From Fragilaria crotonensis (lineage: Eukaryota; Bacillariophyta; Fragilariophyceae; Fragilariales; Fragilariaceae), in contig JAKSYS010000007.1 of NCBI GenBank assembly GCA_022925895.1, positions 248,001 through 312,000 on the forward strand: a DNA stretch of 64,000 nucleotides, given 5' to 3'. Each line of letters starts with the position of its first letter. The stretch's first letter is position 1. The notes below the pieces were generated by a model, which was not told where the DNA came from, ran no database searches, and saw only the letters and a list, made by a program, of their open reading frames with translations. This document shows positions 32,402-44,297 of this stretch, piece after piece. Position numbers and translations under genes: made by a program.

Positions 32402-34729
32402 CTGGAACATAAATTCAAGAACCACAAGATGCCTTGGGAATTCGGAACATTGCATCGGCCATTTGTGTCCATACTGCAGTATCGAAAGAAACAAGCACGC
32501 AATCCATCTTTTTTCCTTTTTTCAGCTTCAGACGTGTTGTACGCAGCATTGAAGACAAAGGTGGCACTCCAATGGCTTTCATTTTCGTTGCATGGAAAGA
32601 CAATAACCCGATGATCTAAGATCCCGGGGTTTGGGTGAATCACATGCTGCACCAGGTGGTTTCTCAACTTGCAATAATCCCTTGCAAGTTGAGTCACAGG
32701 AGCTTTGAATCGGTCAAGGATGGCTTGCGCAAGCTTAACAGGATCAAGATCTTGTTCGTTGCCAACTTTGACCATCTTTAAGGCACGCTGATATTCGACG
32801 AACTTAGCAAAAGCAATTGCAATCGAATCACAGTAACAGCATGGCATGACAAAACATAAATCTTGATACCGTCCATCGCACAAAAGAATTGCCACCATCA
32901 AGTCAAGCTCTCCACTTTGCATCCATTTCACTCCATGGGCTTCTGAATGCAACAGCCGATGCTCAATACGCACTTCTCCTTTAACAAACATTGTGGTCAA
33001 AGGAGGAACACTTGCATACGGAGGTGGTAGCAATGCTTTCACAAACGGAAGGCCAACAAACAATTGTCGCATGGTTGAGTCGGAGTAGTGCAGACGTTTT
33101 CCGCGAACTATGGGTGGTGGAAATTCACACCAAATTTTCCAAGAATTGTTCGTGTCAGCGGCGTCCTGTGTAACAGCTTGTGCTTCATCAGCAGGGGCGA
33201 GTTGGAAATGACGCAGGCATCCAGAACGCAAATGCATGAGTTGATAAACAACGGATTTGGGATCATCCTTTTCATATGCATGGAAGATTGAAATTTTGAA
33301 TTCCGCAGATTTGAATGCTGACAAATGATTCCTCACATGTCTCGGAAGCATTGAAAACCCATCATCAAAATGATCATTCATTTGCTTAAAACCAAGCATG
33401 GTGTAGAAATGAAACGCAGACGGTTCGTAGGATTGCAAAAAGATCTCCACTGTCTTGGTAGCATTGTCATTTGCATAACAATATTTGATCATTGCAATGA
33501 TCAAAAATAATCCAAATCCTTGCCTGCGCCAGCCATTAATTTGCGTTGGGTGCGTTGCATCATGCTTGGCAACAAGTAGCCAGGAAATGAATGCCGCAAC
33601 ATCATGCTTTTCCTTTCGCGAAGGAAACGTTCGACTAAAGGTGACAGCTGCAACAACCTTCATTCCTTGATTTTTTTCTTCCCACATCGGCTTCCACGTA
33701 TGGACGGGTCCTGCTTTCTTTTTGGTTACAATCATGATAGTAATCTGATTTTCCAATGCAACCCGAATTGACGATGTTGTTGTCGACTGTGGCGCAAACA
33801 TAAAACTTAAGTGCCAACTCTTTAAATTTGGCAATGCGAGGCAGCAAATGTTTGTTCTTCACCAGTTTCCAATCGGGAGCAGATGGGTTTATGACAACAA
33901 GGCGAAAATACCAAGTGTGATCACCATCGCCGGGATTGTCAATAAGCGATGCAAATCGGAGATCTTTGTACCAATGTTGGCAGCGGTAAAGATCAATCTC
34001 TCCATATCCGGCAGTTTTGGGTTGGATGTCAAAAGCAGATCGCACTGCATGTCTGGCATTGCGAGCGTCGTTATCTTTCATCAAGAATTCTTCTACACCA
34101 GTAAATCCATAAACGGATTTGAATTGATGTGGAACAATGAAAGCAACCTCATCGTCACGATAGGCAAGGACATCAATATCGGTTGGAACAAGAATCGTCG
34201 CATCAACGTCAATGGGATTGTTCAACGTTGTTGGCTTTAATGGTGGTTTGGTGGATTTTGTCATTTTGAAATCAGTAGCGTCGATGTCATGAATCGTGGG
34301 TTGGTTATCAATCACAGAGAAAAGCACTGCATTATCTGCCTTCTGCGTTTCAGTATTCGTGAGTGATTCGTTTGCTCTGTTGTCAGTCACGTTTGCTACA
34401 GGATCAAGTTTCGCAATAGCAAGAAACATGCTTTCCATTTTCGCCATCCCTTCTTGGGATTTTGGGATTTTGCTCCCTGCACTTTCATCTTTATTCACGT
34501 CATGCATTACGTTAACGGTGGCAATGGTCTGGATTAATTCGTCTGATGGATCTTCATTATCCTCCGTATTGCTGTTGCCTTTTTCGACGGTTTCACGACC
34601 GGCTTCCATGACTCGGTTGATGACGATGCTGTGATTATCTCCAGCCAATGATTTTTGATGAAAACAGAAACCTCGAATGAATCTTGGTGACTGTTTTATG
34701 TCAAGGAATGCACGTAACCACAAGCACAC
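32260..34729 (-). CDS. Transposon cargo: GNAT acetyltransferase plus Ulp1-like (C48) protease
   Basis: Two overlapping minus frames (34729-33635 and 33834-32260) form one gene; frame changes once within 33635-33834. A likely start is the Met at 34609. The first 170 residues are disordered and acidic. A conserved unknown domain follows (VYGFTGVEEFL... YRCQHWYKDLRF). In the second frame a GNAT domain lies at residues 30-155: motif A RRQGFG (R103, G106, G108) and motif B FYTMLGF. After about 250 residues comes an Ulp1-like domain: VFPCNENESHW with H421 and YCSMDTNGR with D456. The catalytic Q...DCG block is not found before the stop, so the protease seems truncated. Ulp1-type proteases are common passengers of CACTA and MULE elements; a fused acetyltransferase is unusual. 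Confidence 0.7.
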
Positions 34730-35891
34730 GCTGCTTCGCTAGTGAATCACGACGTGGAGTCAGCAATACTCAATCAAGAGCAAGATTCTCGCAGGTGACT
34801 AGCCCCCACAGCTAATGTGCAATTGGCGTATGAATCCTTGCCTCAAAAATACTGGTTGGTTGAATTGTCACAGCCGCCAGCAACAAAGAAATGAAAACAA
34901 ATCAAATAAATTGTTCGTTGAACCTGCTGCGGGAGAGAGCAAAGAAGGCAATCAGGTGAGACGAGCACATCGCAGTTGTTAGAGGTGGCGAGTGGTTTCG
35001 TTACTGCTTTGCCGTATGTGGGCTACGTAATGTGTATGTAACAGTACTGTCGAATCGTATGGTGTATACAACAGTACTGTTGCACCGTGTGACAGTACAA
35101 AATTATGCCGCACCACTGCACTAGTCACGTAGGAATGATATGGCAGTAATGGCGTACAGTACTGTACAGTACTGTACAGCAATACGGTGCAGTGCTGACA
35201 GCAAACGATCTTCATTTCAACACATGTCACTTCTTTTGCAAAAAAACAATGGTTTGACCTCTGATTCGAACAAAATCGCCACATGGCATCTGTCTGATGG
35301 CAATACTTACAATGGGTGATCGTTTTTTGAAAAGAAGCAAAGTTTGAGAAAAGAATGATGAAGGAAGTGATGAGAGTGAATGGGGACAACAACAGTTCAC
35401 TTTGTGCAAATCTCACGAGTTGAAAAAAGTCGGGGAAACTTAACGTTGGAATAACGGCTATTCAGAATACGGGTCGCGAATGTCCCTACGTGTACGGTAG
35501 TACGGCTACTGAAAATTTGTGCACTGTATCAAGTACTCCAATGCATAGCACAACAGGTAGCTACTGTATGCCCTGCCTACTATGCATACAATCTTAGTAA
35601 TACTAAGTGTTGCATCGCAGTGTAAACACACCTTTTGAAAAGGAGTACTTTTCACTTCTTTTAGTCTAATCTATGTAATAATAATGTGTGTCCTGTACGC
35701 ACTCGGAGAATTGATAATGTGCACTACTTAAATCGACAATGATACGATCTCTACCCAAACTTTATTAAGTATATTTCATTTGAATTAACTATTATTTTCA
35801 AAACAACTTTCGCGCATATTAATGCAACAAATATTTCATTCGCATGTCATTTTCTTACCATCATGTCATAATCCGTTTAGTTGTTGCAACA

Positions 35892-37347
35892 ATGAGCAAT
35901 AATAAGAAACTTAACTTCCAAGGCCTTGGTCTTGACATTGATGACGACTTAAATCGCATTGATAAAGGTGACAATAAAACCGCGACAACTGACATGCGTG
36001 CTTATTCAAAACAATATCATGCATTGCCCGCCAATGGAAACATACAAGCGGTGATGAAACCCAATACAATGCATACGGTGCTGCCAAGTGCATGTATTTC
36101 AAACATGGAACTTCACCATGAAACTACTGACATGACCGGTAAAATGACGCCAGAAGGCAGGCGCATTTTGGTACGTAATTGCGTTAAGAACGTGCTGTTT
36201 CGTCGTCTTAAGTTTTTCAAAAAAGATTTACATGGAATGTATGATCAACGCGCCACTACTGTTTGTGGCCTTGTTATCAAGAGTTGCAACCTTCCTGTCA
36301 AAGACGCAACTTTAGAATGGTGGGCTACAATGCGGAAAGGTTGTTATCGCAACACATACGGATCATCGCAATAACGTCATCAAAACGATGCGGTTGCGTT
36401 TTCGAGGTACGTGCTTCGAGGAACAATAAATATTCACGTGTCGTTTTACATGCCTTACACAGTTAATGGCAGATGGAGTTAATGGCCGCATCCCAAACTT
36501 TAAACGAAATAGTGGCAGCGATGACGATATTCGGACATTATTGGCAATGCGCTCTAATATTGTCAATTATGTTCATTTAATTGACATCTACGCGCCATGT
36601 GTTGTCAAATCAAGCATTTGGAATCGCGATGCAATCATGACACAGTACTGTGGTGACAATGCCCCTAATTTCCACGAATACATTTTGTCAATTAGCAACG
36701 AAGCGTTTTTATTGCTTGTTTTGATCAATTACAGTGCTACGTGGATGGCGGAAATTGAAGAAGAACATCGCAAGGTATGTTTGGTTTGGATATTATGTGT
36801 GCCATGTTATTCATAGCACGCAATTGCTCACGACAGACGTCTTGTGAAAAAGATTTACGCCATCCAACAGGGCCACAGTTTGGAGACAGACAATCCATGT
36901 GCGCTTGTGGTACGTTTTTTACTTTCCAAAGTGTGGTTATTACCAATGCGTTGTTTATAAACTTGCCACTCACAACCGATTTTTCATTTGTTGTAGGCGC
37001 CGAAGTATACGTTTTCAAGAAAAACAAAACGTTGCGGTGTAACACACAAAACGGTTGCCGAACAAACCGGTATTGGATGGTCGGAGCCAGGTTTGGCAAA
37101 GTACAATGAATTGTATGATTTGGTGGTTGAAGACCGTGTTTCACGCGGAGCCGTATTTAACAATGAGTTGTTAAATGTATTTGTGGAACGCCAACGTTCT
37201 CGAAAGAGCGCCAAGCTCGCGTGTGAACCAGACGCTAAAAAGTGCAGAATTGTTCCCAAAGATGACATGGGACTCTACGATACATCGTTCGGAAACGTGA
37301 TTGTTACAAATGTGTTGCGTGAGTTTCACCCAAGTATGCAGTTTTAA
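35892..37347 (+). CDS. Conserved accessory protein of element A, spliced
   Basis: No known function. The ATG at 35892 begins a nuclear-looking basic protein. Three GT-AG introns fit well: 36407-36462, 36775-36836 and 36910-36996. Frame near 36340 needs one more change that I cannot place. Blocks shared in order with the accessory protein of element C (51103-52881) are VKNVLFRRLKF (C: VKNILFRNIKF), ISNEAFLLLVL (C: VSDEAFALLLF), and GWSEPGLAKYNELYDLVVEDR (C: GWSTKGMKRFNEFFALVKEDR). A KYT motif precedes the last block in both. The conservation in two elements with different cargo points to a role in transposition, perhaps DNA binding, as the second gene of CACTA elements does. That role is inference. 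Confidence 0.65.
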
Positions 37348-37750
37348 TATCATTCATTGTAATTGGAATATAAATGTTATATCATTTTGAATTCAAGGAA
37401 TAAGAGATCGACAGCTTACGTATATCGTTACAAAAGAATGCAGATACCTTATGATGACATTTCAACTTTATGAAGTAGAATTCTTCGGAAAAAAGAGATA
37501 GATCACAGCGGATTTCCGTTCCTCAGTGCCGTATAGGATGACATGTTACATGTCACCATCAGATGTTGTTTTAAACGGATCCCATAATAATTTCAATCAG
37601 AATTCAGAATGTCGAACTTCCAAAATCGGAAGTAAAATGACAGAATTCGAACTCCAACCTCGTTCATCGAACAATATTTCGGTTTGTTTTTTAACGGATG
37701 TATCTATTTTTATCTTCTTATATCCCGAATGCAAAAACTCCGATATAGGG

Positions 37751-37778
37751 TTAAACCTCAGATGTGCCCCCTTAGATG
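37751..37778 (-). repeat. Right terminal inverted repeat of element A
   Basis: 28 bases from TTAAACCTCAGATG to CTTAGATG, the exact reverse complement of the left repeat. Confidence 0.92.
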
Positions 37779-38250
37779 CATGTCATTCCAAGAAGTCAGG
37801 TTTGCTACATCAATGGGTTTCAGAATGCCAATTGTGCTGGTGCTGAACTGGGAAAGGACATTAGTGAACTGGAATGTGAACCAAGTAGGGTTGATAAGCT
37901 TCTTAAGTCCTTTATAGGGACAAGGGATATGATCATTGCTTGCTGTATCATCATGTTACGGTGGGCCAACCTGGGGAAACAGAGATGATTGGTGATGCAC
38001 CTTTGATTCATGAAATGACCCGGGTCCCAAGGAGTTGATGGTAAATGAGACTTATGGTGCTATTGATGGGGACAATTGTAATGCATTGCAATCAACTCCT
38101 TTGACTTCACTTAAGGTTGTCATGCTTCCCAATAGTGAGGTTGATGATATGCACTCCTTTGCAGAAGCCCACCATAACTCACTGTCGGTAAAGGATAAAC
38201 AAGATTTGTTGATTGGTGGATGTGCTTGAACCCCAGCCACCTTCTGAAAA
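37779..38250 (+). mobile_element. 3' part of the older Mutator-like coding fragment split by element A
   Basis: The frame starting right after element A (VIPRSQVCYINGFQNANC...) is in the same reading frame as the fragment that ends at 30507. Later parts such as MVNETYGAIDGDNCNALQ are in other frames, so the fragment is decayed. The family call depends on the zinc-finger half upstream. Confidence 0.4.
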
Positions 38251-40068
38251 GTGTCTCATCAAAGGGCATGGGTTTTCCGCTGGTTGTTCCAAACGGTGAT
38301 GCCCACCATGCTTGGAAAGGAGAACATTGGAAGAGTTAAACTCACAGAAACCTCACAACATTTGACCAAAACGACATCAAAGATGACAACAAGGGCAATG
38401 ATTACAGGGTTCGCAGTGACAACAACCGCAAAATTCCAGCAACAACCCACCCAAAATCCACCAAGAAGCGACCATTTGCAGACTCTGACAACCCTGCTTC
38501 TTCCCCAGATGTTTCCCCTGCAAAAAGGATGCGTTTTCAGATGCAGAAACAGTCTGGAATTCGTTACAACACTTGCCAATATGCTCGAGAATGTGGAAGT
38601 CAGCAAATCAATTACATTGGACGTGCGGACCTTGGAACGACCAAAAAAGGTTAGAAACCTGTCAGGCGCACCAGTAAGAGCTCAAAAACATGCTTCCACG
38701 TTTAAAAATCCAGGCAAGCAATCCCAAGATATTGCTGTTCAAAGCGACCATGGCGGACCCCCAATTCTGACCACAACCACAATTGTGGTGATCTGCACCA
38801 GCAGCTCCCAAGAGTCCTGGACTTAGGATGTATCGGCCCGGCGGTTACTGCCAATGACAATCCTACGACAATTGTACAGATTTCGTTCAATACTGCAGCT
38901 GCGACATTTGGCAGCCCGTCTGTCCACATTTTTCTGCACAATGCAAACGTCATCATGTGTCCGAACGGTTTTGAAATTCTCCCAACCCCTCTCTGCCCGC
39001 ACGCAGCAACCCTGCCTCCTGACATTACCGCATCTAACTCCCAGCATCCCAATTGTGACCAACTAGATGATGACACGCCAAATGATGGTTCTGTGGACAA
39101 TGACAAAATGTCCGCCACATCTGATGACTTGACAGCTCGTTCCACAACCAACACTTATCACAATGATGACATGGATGACAAGGAGAGCAATGATAATGAT
39201 GTAGTTTATGCTTTGAGTGCCTTTTCCATCTACTGCCTGTGTCTGAAACAAAATGCCTTTCTGTTTGTGAATTAGTATACCAATAAAAGAATGCTTGTTA
39301 TCAGGTTCACCAAAAAGGAGGATATAGAAGTAGCAACTACAATGGGCACGTGTTGCACCAGACAACCTCAATTTGTTGCACATGGCAGAGGGTAGTACTG
39401 GTACACAATGAAAAAATGATGACATGTAAAGGTATATAGGACTGAATTCCTGCATGGAGTGGGCTGGCTTGCAAGGCTGGTTTGATTAAAATCTGATTGG
39501 TAAGATTCCTATGATGTCACAATGACAAAAATAGGTGACACTTAATTAGATCCCTTATTCATTGAATGGCATGGAGGTGATTATAGCAACCCAAGCTACT
39601 ACACAACAACAAAGTTCACAAGATGTATGAATTCAAATTCCTGCTGAATTCAATGGAAAAATATACGTCAAGGGAAGGAAATGAAATTTCCATCATGAAC
39701 AGCTTCAACATTCATTGGGAAAAATAAGTCAAGGGAAGGAAATGAAATTCCCATCTTGAACAGCTTCAACTTAAAGCTAAGTTTACAATTTCCTGCAAGT
39801 TTCAACAATTAGTAGTTTGTTTTGTTATATTTGAAATAGAAATCATCTCAGGGAACTCTGATTTGAAGCACAAATTGTGGCGGGCGGAGCGCGGTCAACA
39901 GTACTCGGTACTTGCACCTTTTACAGTACTCTGTCTTTCATCTTTCGTCCCAGCCATCAGCAATCAGACCTCGCTACCATGGTACTCGAGTACTTGCTAC
40001 TACAAGTCACAGTTTCACAGGAAAAACACAAACGCAAAGCGTTACGTTATAGGGTTCCCTTAAGAGCC
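38251..40068. other. Transposon debris and spacer before the PCIF1 gene
   Basis: No whole gene. At about 39669-39770 a unit of 59 bases is repeated twice (GTCAAGGGAAGGAAATGAAA with CATCATGAACAGCTTCAAC). The open frame upstream of 40069 is part of the PCIF1 reading frame but reaches only a GTG, so I treat it as leader sequence. Confidence 0.4.
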
Positions 40069-41679
40069 ATGGCAAAGCTTCGTGGAGACGACGACCTCTT
40101 TGCCGTTTTGGAGGACCTCTCGTCAGCGCAAGGGTATGAAAGTAAAGACCAGCATGCGGAAAAGGAACCAAACCAAGAACCAGCTCGTCCCGCCAAAAGA
40201 AAACGATTGTCTTCGGATATACCAGAATATCCTTCCAATAAACCGGCTGGAAACCAGGCTATCTGGAATCCCTATGTTCAAATTGATGTACAACCTTGCC
40301 CCACTCGATGTTTGGCTCCAACGAATCCGCAAGTCGAAGTCTTTCGTCGCCGTGCCTATGAGAGATTCAAAGATAGGATTAAACAAATTTTTGAACGCGC
40401 AACAGCCAATTCTACGAAGCAAGGGCCCGGGAACCTATGGAGGGAACTCCAAGTAGTATCTCTCATTGAACGATGGCACTTTGCTGCCAAGCTGGCGGAA
40501 ACTCAAATGCTACATCGGACGCAACCTTTGGAACATCTCACGACCTCGTTGGAATGGAGGACACATCAAGTTCATGATTTCATTGAACATGCATCAGTGG
40601 AACAACGTTGGGTGGACCCCATCCTCATTAGCGAACCTATCGCACGAAACCGTGACAAAGAAAACAAGCCGAAAGAAAATATTCTTCTCGAGGAGATCAA
40701 ATTCGATTGGCTACGAGCATGGCACCGAACTTGCGGCATCAAAGGAAAGGATGTCAACGTCGAAACGGTGTTTGAATCAAAAAAGTTTAAGAGCAAGTCC
40801 AGGTCAGTGATTGGTGGAGTAAAAGCGATGGGCTTCGAAATCATGGCTAATTTCAGAAAGGAGCTTGCAAAACGAGCACAAGATGAGACCCTGCAGTCGA
40901 CGAGAACGCGTAAAAATCTTCCGAAACTTACACACAAGGAGGAAGATGTAAGTGTCACATTCTCAGGGTTGACATTTTCTATCAATCGACAACATTTTGA
41001 TAAGGTCGTAACTTTGTTCGATATGCAAAACCAAACCTTTCAGAGCAGGGAGGAACACGACGCAAGCTTTGTTTCGAGTCTGTTCTGCCTTTTGATTCGA
41101 TACGACATGCTCCAAGGCGCAGGTCTCCAGGCAGCCTTACAAGGCGCTGTTTTCGACGTGTTGTTGCGACTGTACGGCTGCAATTTGGAATGCTTTGCAT
41201 CTCCACTGAATTGTCGTTATGAAAGATTTTTCTCGGCTTTCCCAGATACGGATGCTCCTTTTGGTAGCCTGGGAAGCTTCTTCGATCACGATTTTTTGCA
41301 AGGTGGCTGCTATCAAGCTAATCCTCCATTCGTCGCCCGTTTCATCCACGCTATGTACCTCAAAATGGAACAAAGTCTCAGCGATTGTGAGGAACCACTT
41401 ATGTTCATTGTTTTTATTCCCGCCTGGAATGAAACATCAGGATGGAAAGCACTGCGAGAGTCGCCGCACTTGCAACGTTATGTATTGGTTGACCAGTCAG
41501 CACACTACTACACCGAAGGAACCCAACATAGGCGAAAGGCGTCGAAGCGAATCGCATCTTTCAACACTTCAGTATTTTTCCTTCAGAACGACGCAGGAAA
41601 GAAAAAATGGATTATCGACAGCAGTCATGTTGAGGAACTCAAGCTGGCATTCGCCCTTGACCCTTTGGTTGCGGATTAG
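40069..41679 (+). CDS. PCIF1: PCIF1/CAPAM-like cap-adjacent adenosine N6-methyltransferase
   Basis: In animals PCIF1 methylates N6 of 2'-O-methyladenosine next to the mRNA cap, using AdoMet and binding the RNA polymerase II CTD. The protein here (536 aa from the ATG at 40069, context GCCATGG) has the PCIF1 core: LYGCNLECFASPLNCRYERFFSAFPDTDAPFGSLGSF is seen in pieces from 41170, followed by QGGCYQANPPF. The catalytic NPPF is at residues 418-421, and FIVFIPAWNE follows as the post-catalytic strand. No WW domain is visible in the N-terminus, which is basic and Lys/Glu-rich (RPAKRKRLSS, a likely nuclear signal). So CTD binding through WW may be absent, as in several protists. Single exon, apparently whole. 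Confidence 0.9.
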   Translation: MAKLRGDDDLFAVLEDLSSAQGYESKDQHAEKEPNQEPARPAKRKRLSSDIPEYPSNKPAGNQAIWNPYVQIDVQPCPTRCLAPTNPQVEVFRRRAYERFKDRIKQIFERATANSTKQGPGNLWRELQVVSLIERWHFAAKLAETQMLHRTQPLEHLTTSLEWRTHQVHDFIEHASVEQRWVDPILISEPIARNRDKENKPKENILLEEIKFDWLRAWHRTCGIKGKDVNVETVFESKKFKSKSRSVIGGVKAMGFEIMANFRKELAKRAQDETLQSTRTRKNLPKLTHKEEDVSVTFSGLTFSINRQHFDKVVTLFDMQNQTFQSREEHDASFVSSLFCLLIRYDMLQGAGLQAALQGAVFDVLLRLYGCNLECFASPLNCRYERFFSAFPDTDAPFGSLGSFFDHDFLQGGCYQANPPFVARFIHAMYLKMEQSLSDCEEPLMFIVFIPAWNETSGWKALRESPHLQRYVLVDQSAHYYTEGTQHRRKASKRIASFNTSVFFLQNDAGKKKWIIDSSHVEELKLAFALDPLVAD

Positions 41680-42732
41680 AAGGGGCATCCTAAGTCTTTC
41701 AATGAACCTTTCCACATTCCACCACTCTTCCTTTCAGCAGTAAAGTCTGTTTTCCGTGGGAGTCGGGTGCATTTAATGTTTTGCCTACCAGTACCAATGC
41801 TATCTACTATACCCTATGGCTCGTGGCTCATGGCTCATGGCTCAGGCCCTTCGAAAGATGAAACTTACTATGCATACTCGTGTACTCCAATCCTACTTCG
41901 TATCATTCATGTACTACGTATTTACCGACGATCAATAATCTCAATACGATAGAGGAGGAATATGATATATATGAAAGAGGAAGATATCATGCCATCATCA
42001 TGCCCTGCATTAAATTGCTCCGTATACACTGGAAAATCGTGTTGTCGAGTACCAGTACAGTACTCCAGTAGCGTCTTTCCGGTTGTATGACATAGTAGTA
42101 GACCGCTCTACTGCAACGAGAATTCAATACTGTGAGATAGCCTCTACGGTAGTAACCCAACTCGATACTTGTACCGTCATATTGCTACTTGCTACATGTA
42201 CTTGACTGTAACAGCACTATACAATTTATACTGGAGACTGGACTGCTCCACTCGCACTGTACCCAGTACTGGGGTACGATTCTGTACCAGTTGTCGTAGA
42301 CGGTCATTTAGCCGGTATGTATGAATGCATACCCTCCAGAATGTGAGTACATACGTACGAACGATTGACGAATCACGAATCAAAACACCGTACTTGTACC
42401 TGGCTCAGTACCCCAGTATCGTAATTGGAGTACAAGTACTCAGTACAGTATTCCTACGCCAGCGTGCGTGTCTGTGTGTCTGTGTACCTTCGAGTGGCTT
42501 GTGTTCTGCGGTCTTTTCAGGTGTGCCCCATCCGTCATCACGTCATCACGGTCACCAGTCACCTGTCGTCATCCTCTCCTCCCAACTCCGTGACGATCAA
42601 AATTTCACCATCACAAATTACGGCATCGACCTGATAGCTGATACCCTAATACGTTTTCTCCAGTAGGAACATCGACTGACACTTGACACCGAAGTTTTCC
42701 AAGGCCAATTACCATTTTTCATTCTAGACAAG
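41680..42732. other. GTAC-rich spacer
   Basis: No gene. From 41850 to 42470 it is one of the densest stretches of GTAC, AGTACT and TACTGG strings in the window. It also has a GTGTGTCTGTGTGTCTGTGT stretch at about 42463-42485. Confidence 0.5.
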
Positions 42733-44077
42733 ATGGCCGAAGAGAAGAAATCTGAGCACGGACAAGGCGTGGCAGCACGGCTGGCCCGTCCTAACATTCT
42801 CGAGTTGCAACCTTACAGGTGCGCTCGCGATGACTATTCTGAGGGAATCCTTCTTGATGCGAACGAGAATGCGATTGGTCCAACTTCGGTTCCTACCAAC
42901 TCCCTTGACCCATATGACAACCACTTGAACCTTGAAAGATACCCTGATCCATACCAGTTTGCTCTCAAAGAAAGCTTTGCAGCCTACCGAGGCAACGGAT
43001 TGACACCAGCCAACATTTTTGTTGGAGTTGGCTCTGACGAGGCCATTGACCTCTTGATGCGGATTTTCTGTCGGCCTGCTGTGGATAACATTCTAATTGC
43101 ACCACCAACTTACGGAATGTACAAGGTCTGTGCCAAGGTGAACGATGTTGAAATCATTTCGTCTCCATTGTCGAAGGATTTCGATTTAAGGGTGCCAGAG
43201 GTGAGTCGTACTTTAAACAACAGTGCGTTTGAGAACCCGTTCTGATTATTTCAGATTTGCTTTCAAGTTGCATTACTTCAAAAAAATGACTGACACTTTT
43301 ACAACTCGCTCCCTTCCTGCTCGCAGACATTGGAAGCTGCAAATGCAAGAACCAAGCTTCTCTTCATATGTAGTCCCGGCAACCCAACTTGCAAGGCCAT
43401 CCCGTTGAGCGAAATAGAGAAGGTTGCTGCCTCGTCCCAATATGGGGGCCTCGTTGTCGTCGACGAAGCCTACGTTGATTTTTCGGATAAGGGCACTGCT
43501 ATTTCTTTGATTCACAAGTACCCCAACATTGTCGTATTGCAGACACTGTCGAAGGCCTTTGGTTTGGCTGGCATTCGTTGTGGCTTTGCAATTGGCTCAC
43601 CTGACGTTATTCAACTCATGAACAACGTCAAGGCCCCGTACAACGTCAATTCTATGACATCGGAGGTTGCGATCAATGCATTGAACTCAATTGACGTTTT
43701 GGAGAAGAATGTTGCAACGCTTCTTTCACAGCGTGCCGTGGTTGCAGAACGCTTGGCTGCACTGGACTTTGTGGTTGAAGTATTTCCCTCGGATGCAAAC
43801 TTTATCTTGTTCCGAATGAAATCAAAGGCTCAAGAGGTTTATACCTTGGTAAGTTGCGATTTTTGAGAACGTGCCGTAGAGAATAATCCAGTTCTATCAG
43901 ACTCACAACGTCATAAACGCCTTTGTGCTGCGATAGATGGCTGACAATGGTGTCGTGACACGTTACCGTGGAAGTGAGTTGCACTGTTCTGAATGCCTGC
44001 GGGTGACAATTGGAACCGAAGACGAGAATGAGAAATTCTTGACGCTGCTGGTCGAAACCTGGGCAAAGGTGAACTGA
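42733..44077 (+). CDS. hisC: Histidinol-phosphate aminotransferase, three exons
   Basis: PLP-dependent class I/II aminotransferase of histidine synthesis, converting imidazole-acetol phosphate plus glutamate to histidinol phosphate. Exons 42733-43200, 43327-43848 and 43937-44077 are joined by phase-0 GT-AG introns of 126 and 88 nt, giving 376 aa. The hallmarks are LDANENAIGP, NLERYPDP, GVGSDEAIDLLMR, APPTYGMY, CSPGNPTC and VVDEAYVDF. QTLSKAFGLAGIRCG holds the PLP lysine K232, and VTRYRGSELHCSECLRVTIG in exon 3 gives the C-terminal Arg. No targeting peptide is obvious, so a cytosolic enzyme is likely unless an upstream exon exists. Confidence 0.93.
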
Positions 44078-44297
44078 GACGTTTACGTGATTCAGCTGTA
44101 AAGGAAAGTCTAAGCTGGCGCGTACAAACTTCCGACCTAGAGAGTTGCATATGAACAGTACTTCAAAAAGAAAGCGGGGTTACAGGTTACAGTAATAGGA
44201 ATTCACATTTACTCCAGTTTATGGCCTATGTTTTGGATCGGTGACTTTGAATGGAATCGATTCCGTAAAACGACGCCACGGAAAATCATGTACCGGA

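Larger units (their letters stand above)
30508..37778. mobile_element. Element A: Plavaka/CACTA-like (CMC) TIR transposon with GNAT+Ulp1 cargo
   Basis: Bounded by perfect 28-bp inverted repeats (30508-30535 and 37751-37778) starting CATCTAAGGGGGCACATC. Length is 7,271 bp. Inside are a transposase on plus (31028-32401), a convergent GNAT/Ulp1 gene on minus (34729-32260), and an accessory gene on plus (35892-37347) divergent from the cargo. If the outer CATC/GATG belongs to the flank, a TA duplication next to AGGGGGCAC would fit. If it belongs to the repeat, no target duplication is visible. The transposase is short and interrupted, so the copy is probably not autonomous. The host sequence is an older transposon fragment. 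Confidence 0.85.

Noticed and set aside
34979-35416. Minus-strand frame of 145 residues in element A
   Set aside because: Low-complexity Tyr/Thr/Leu composition produced by GTACTG-rich sequence; no homologous frame in element C.
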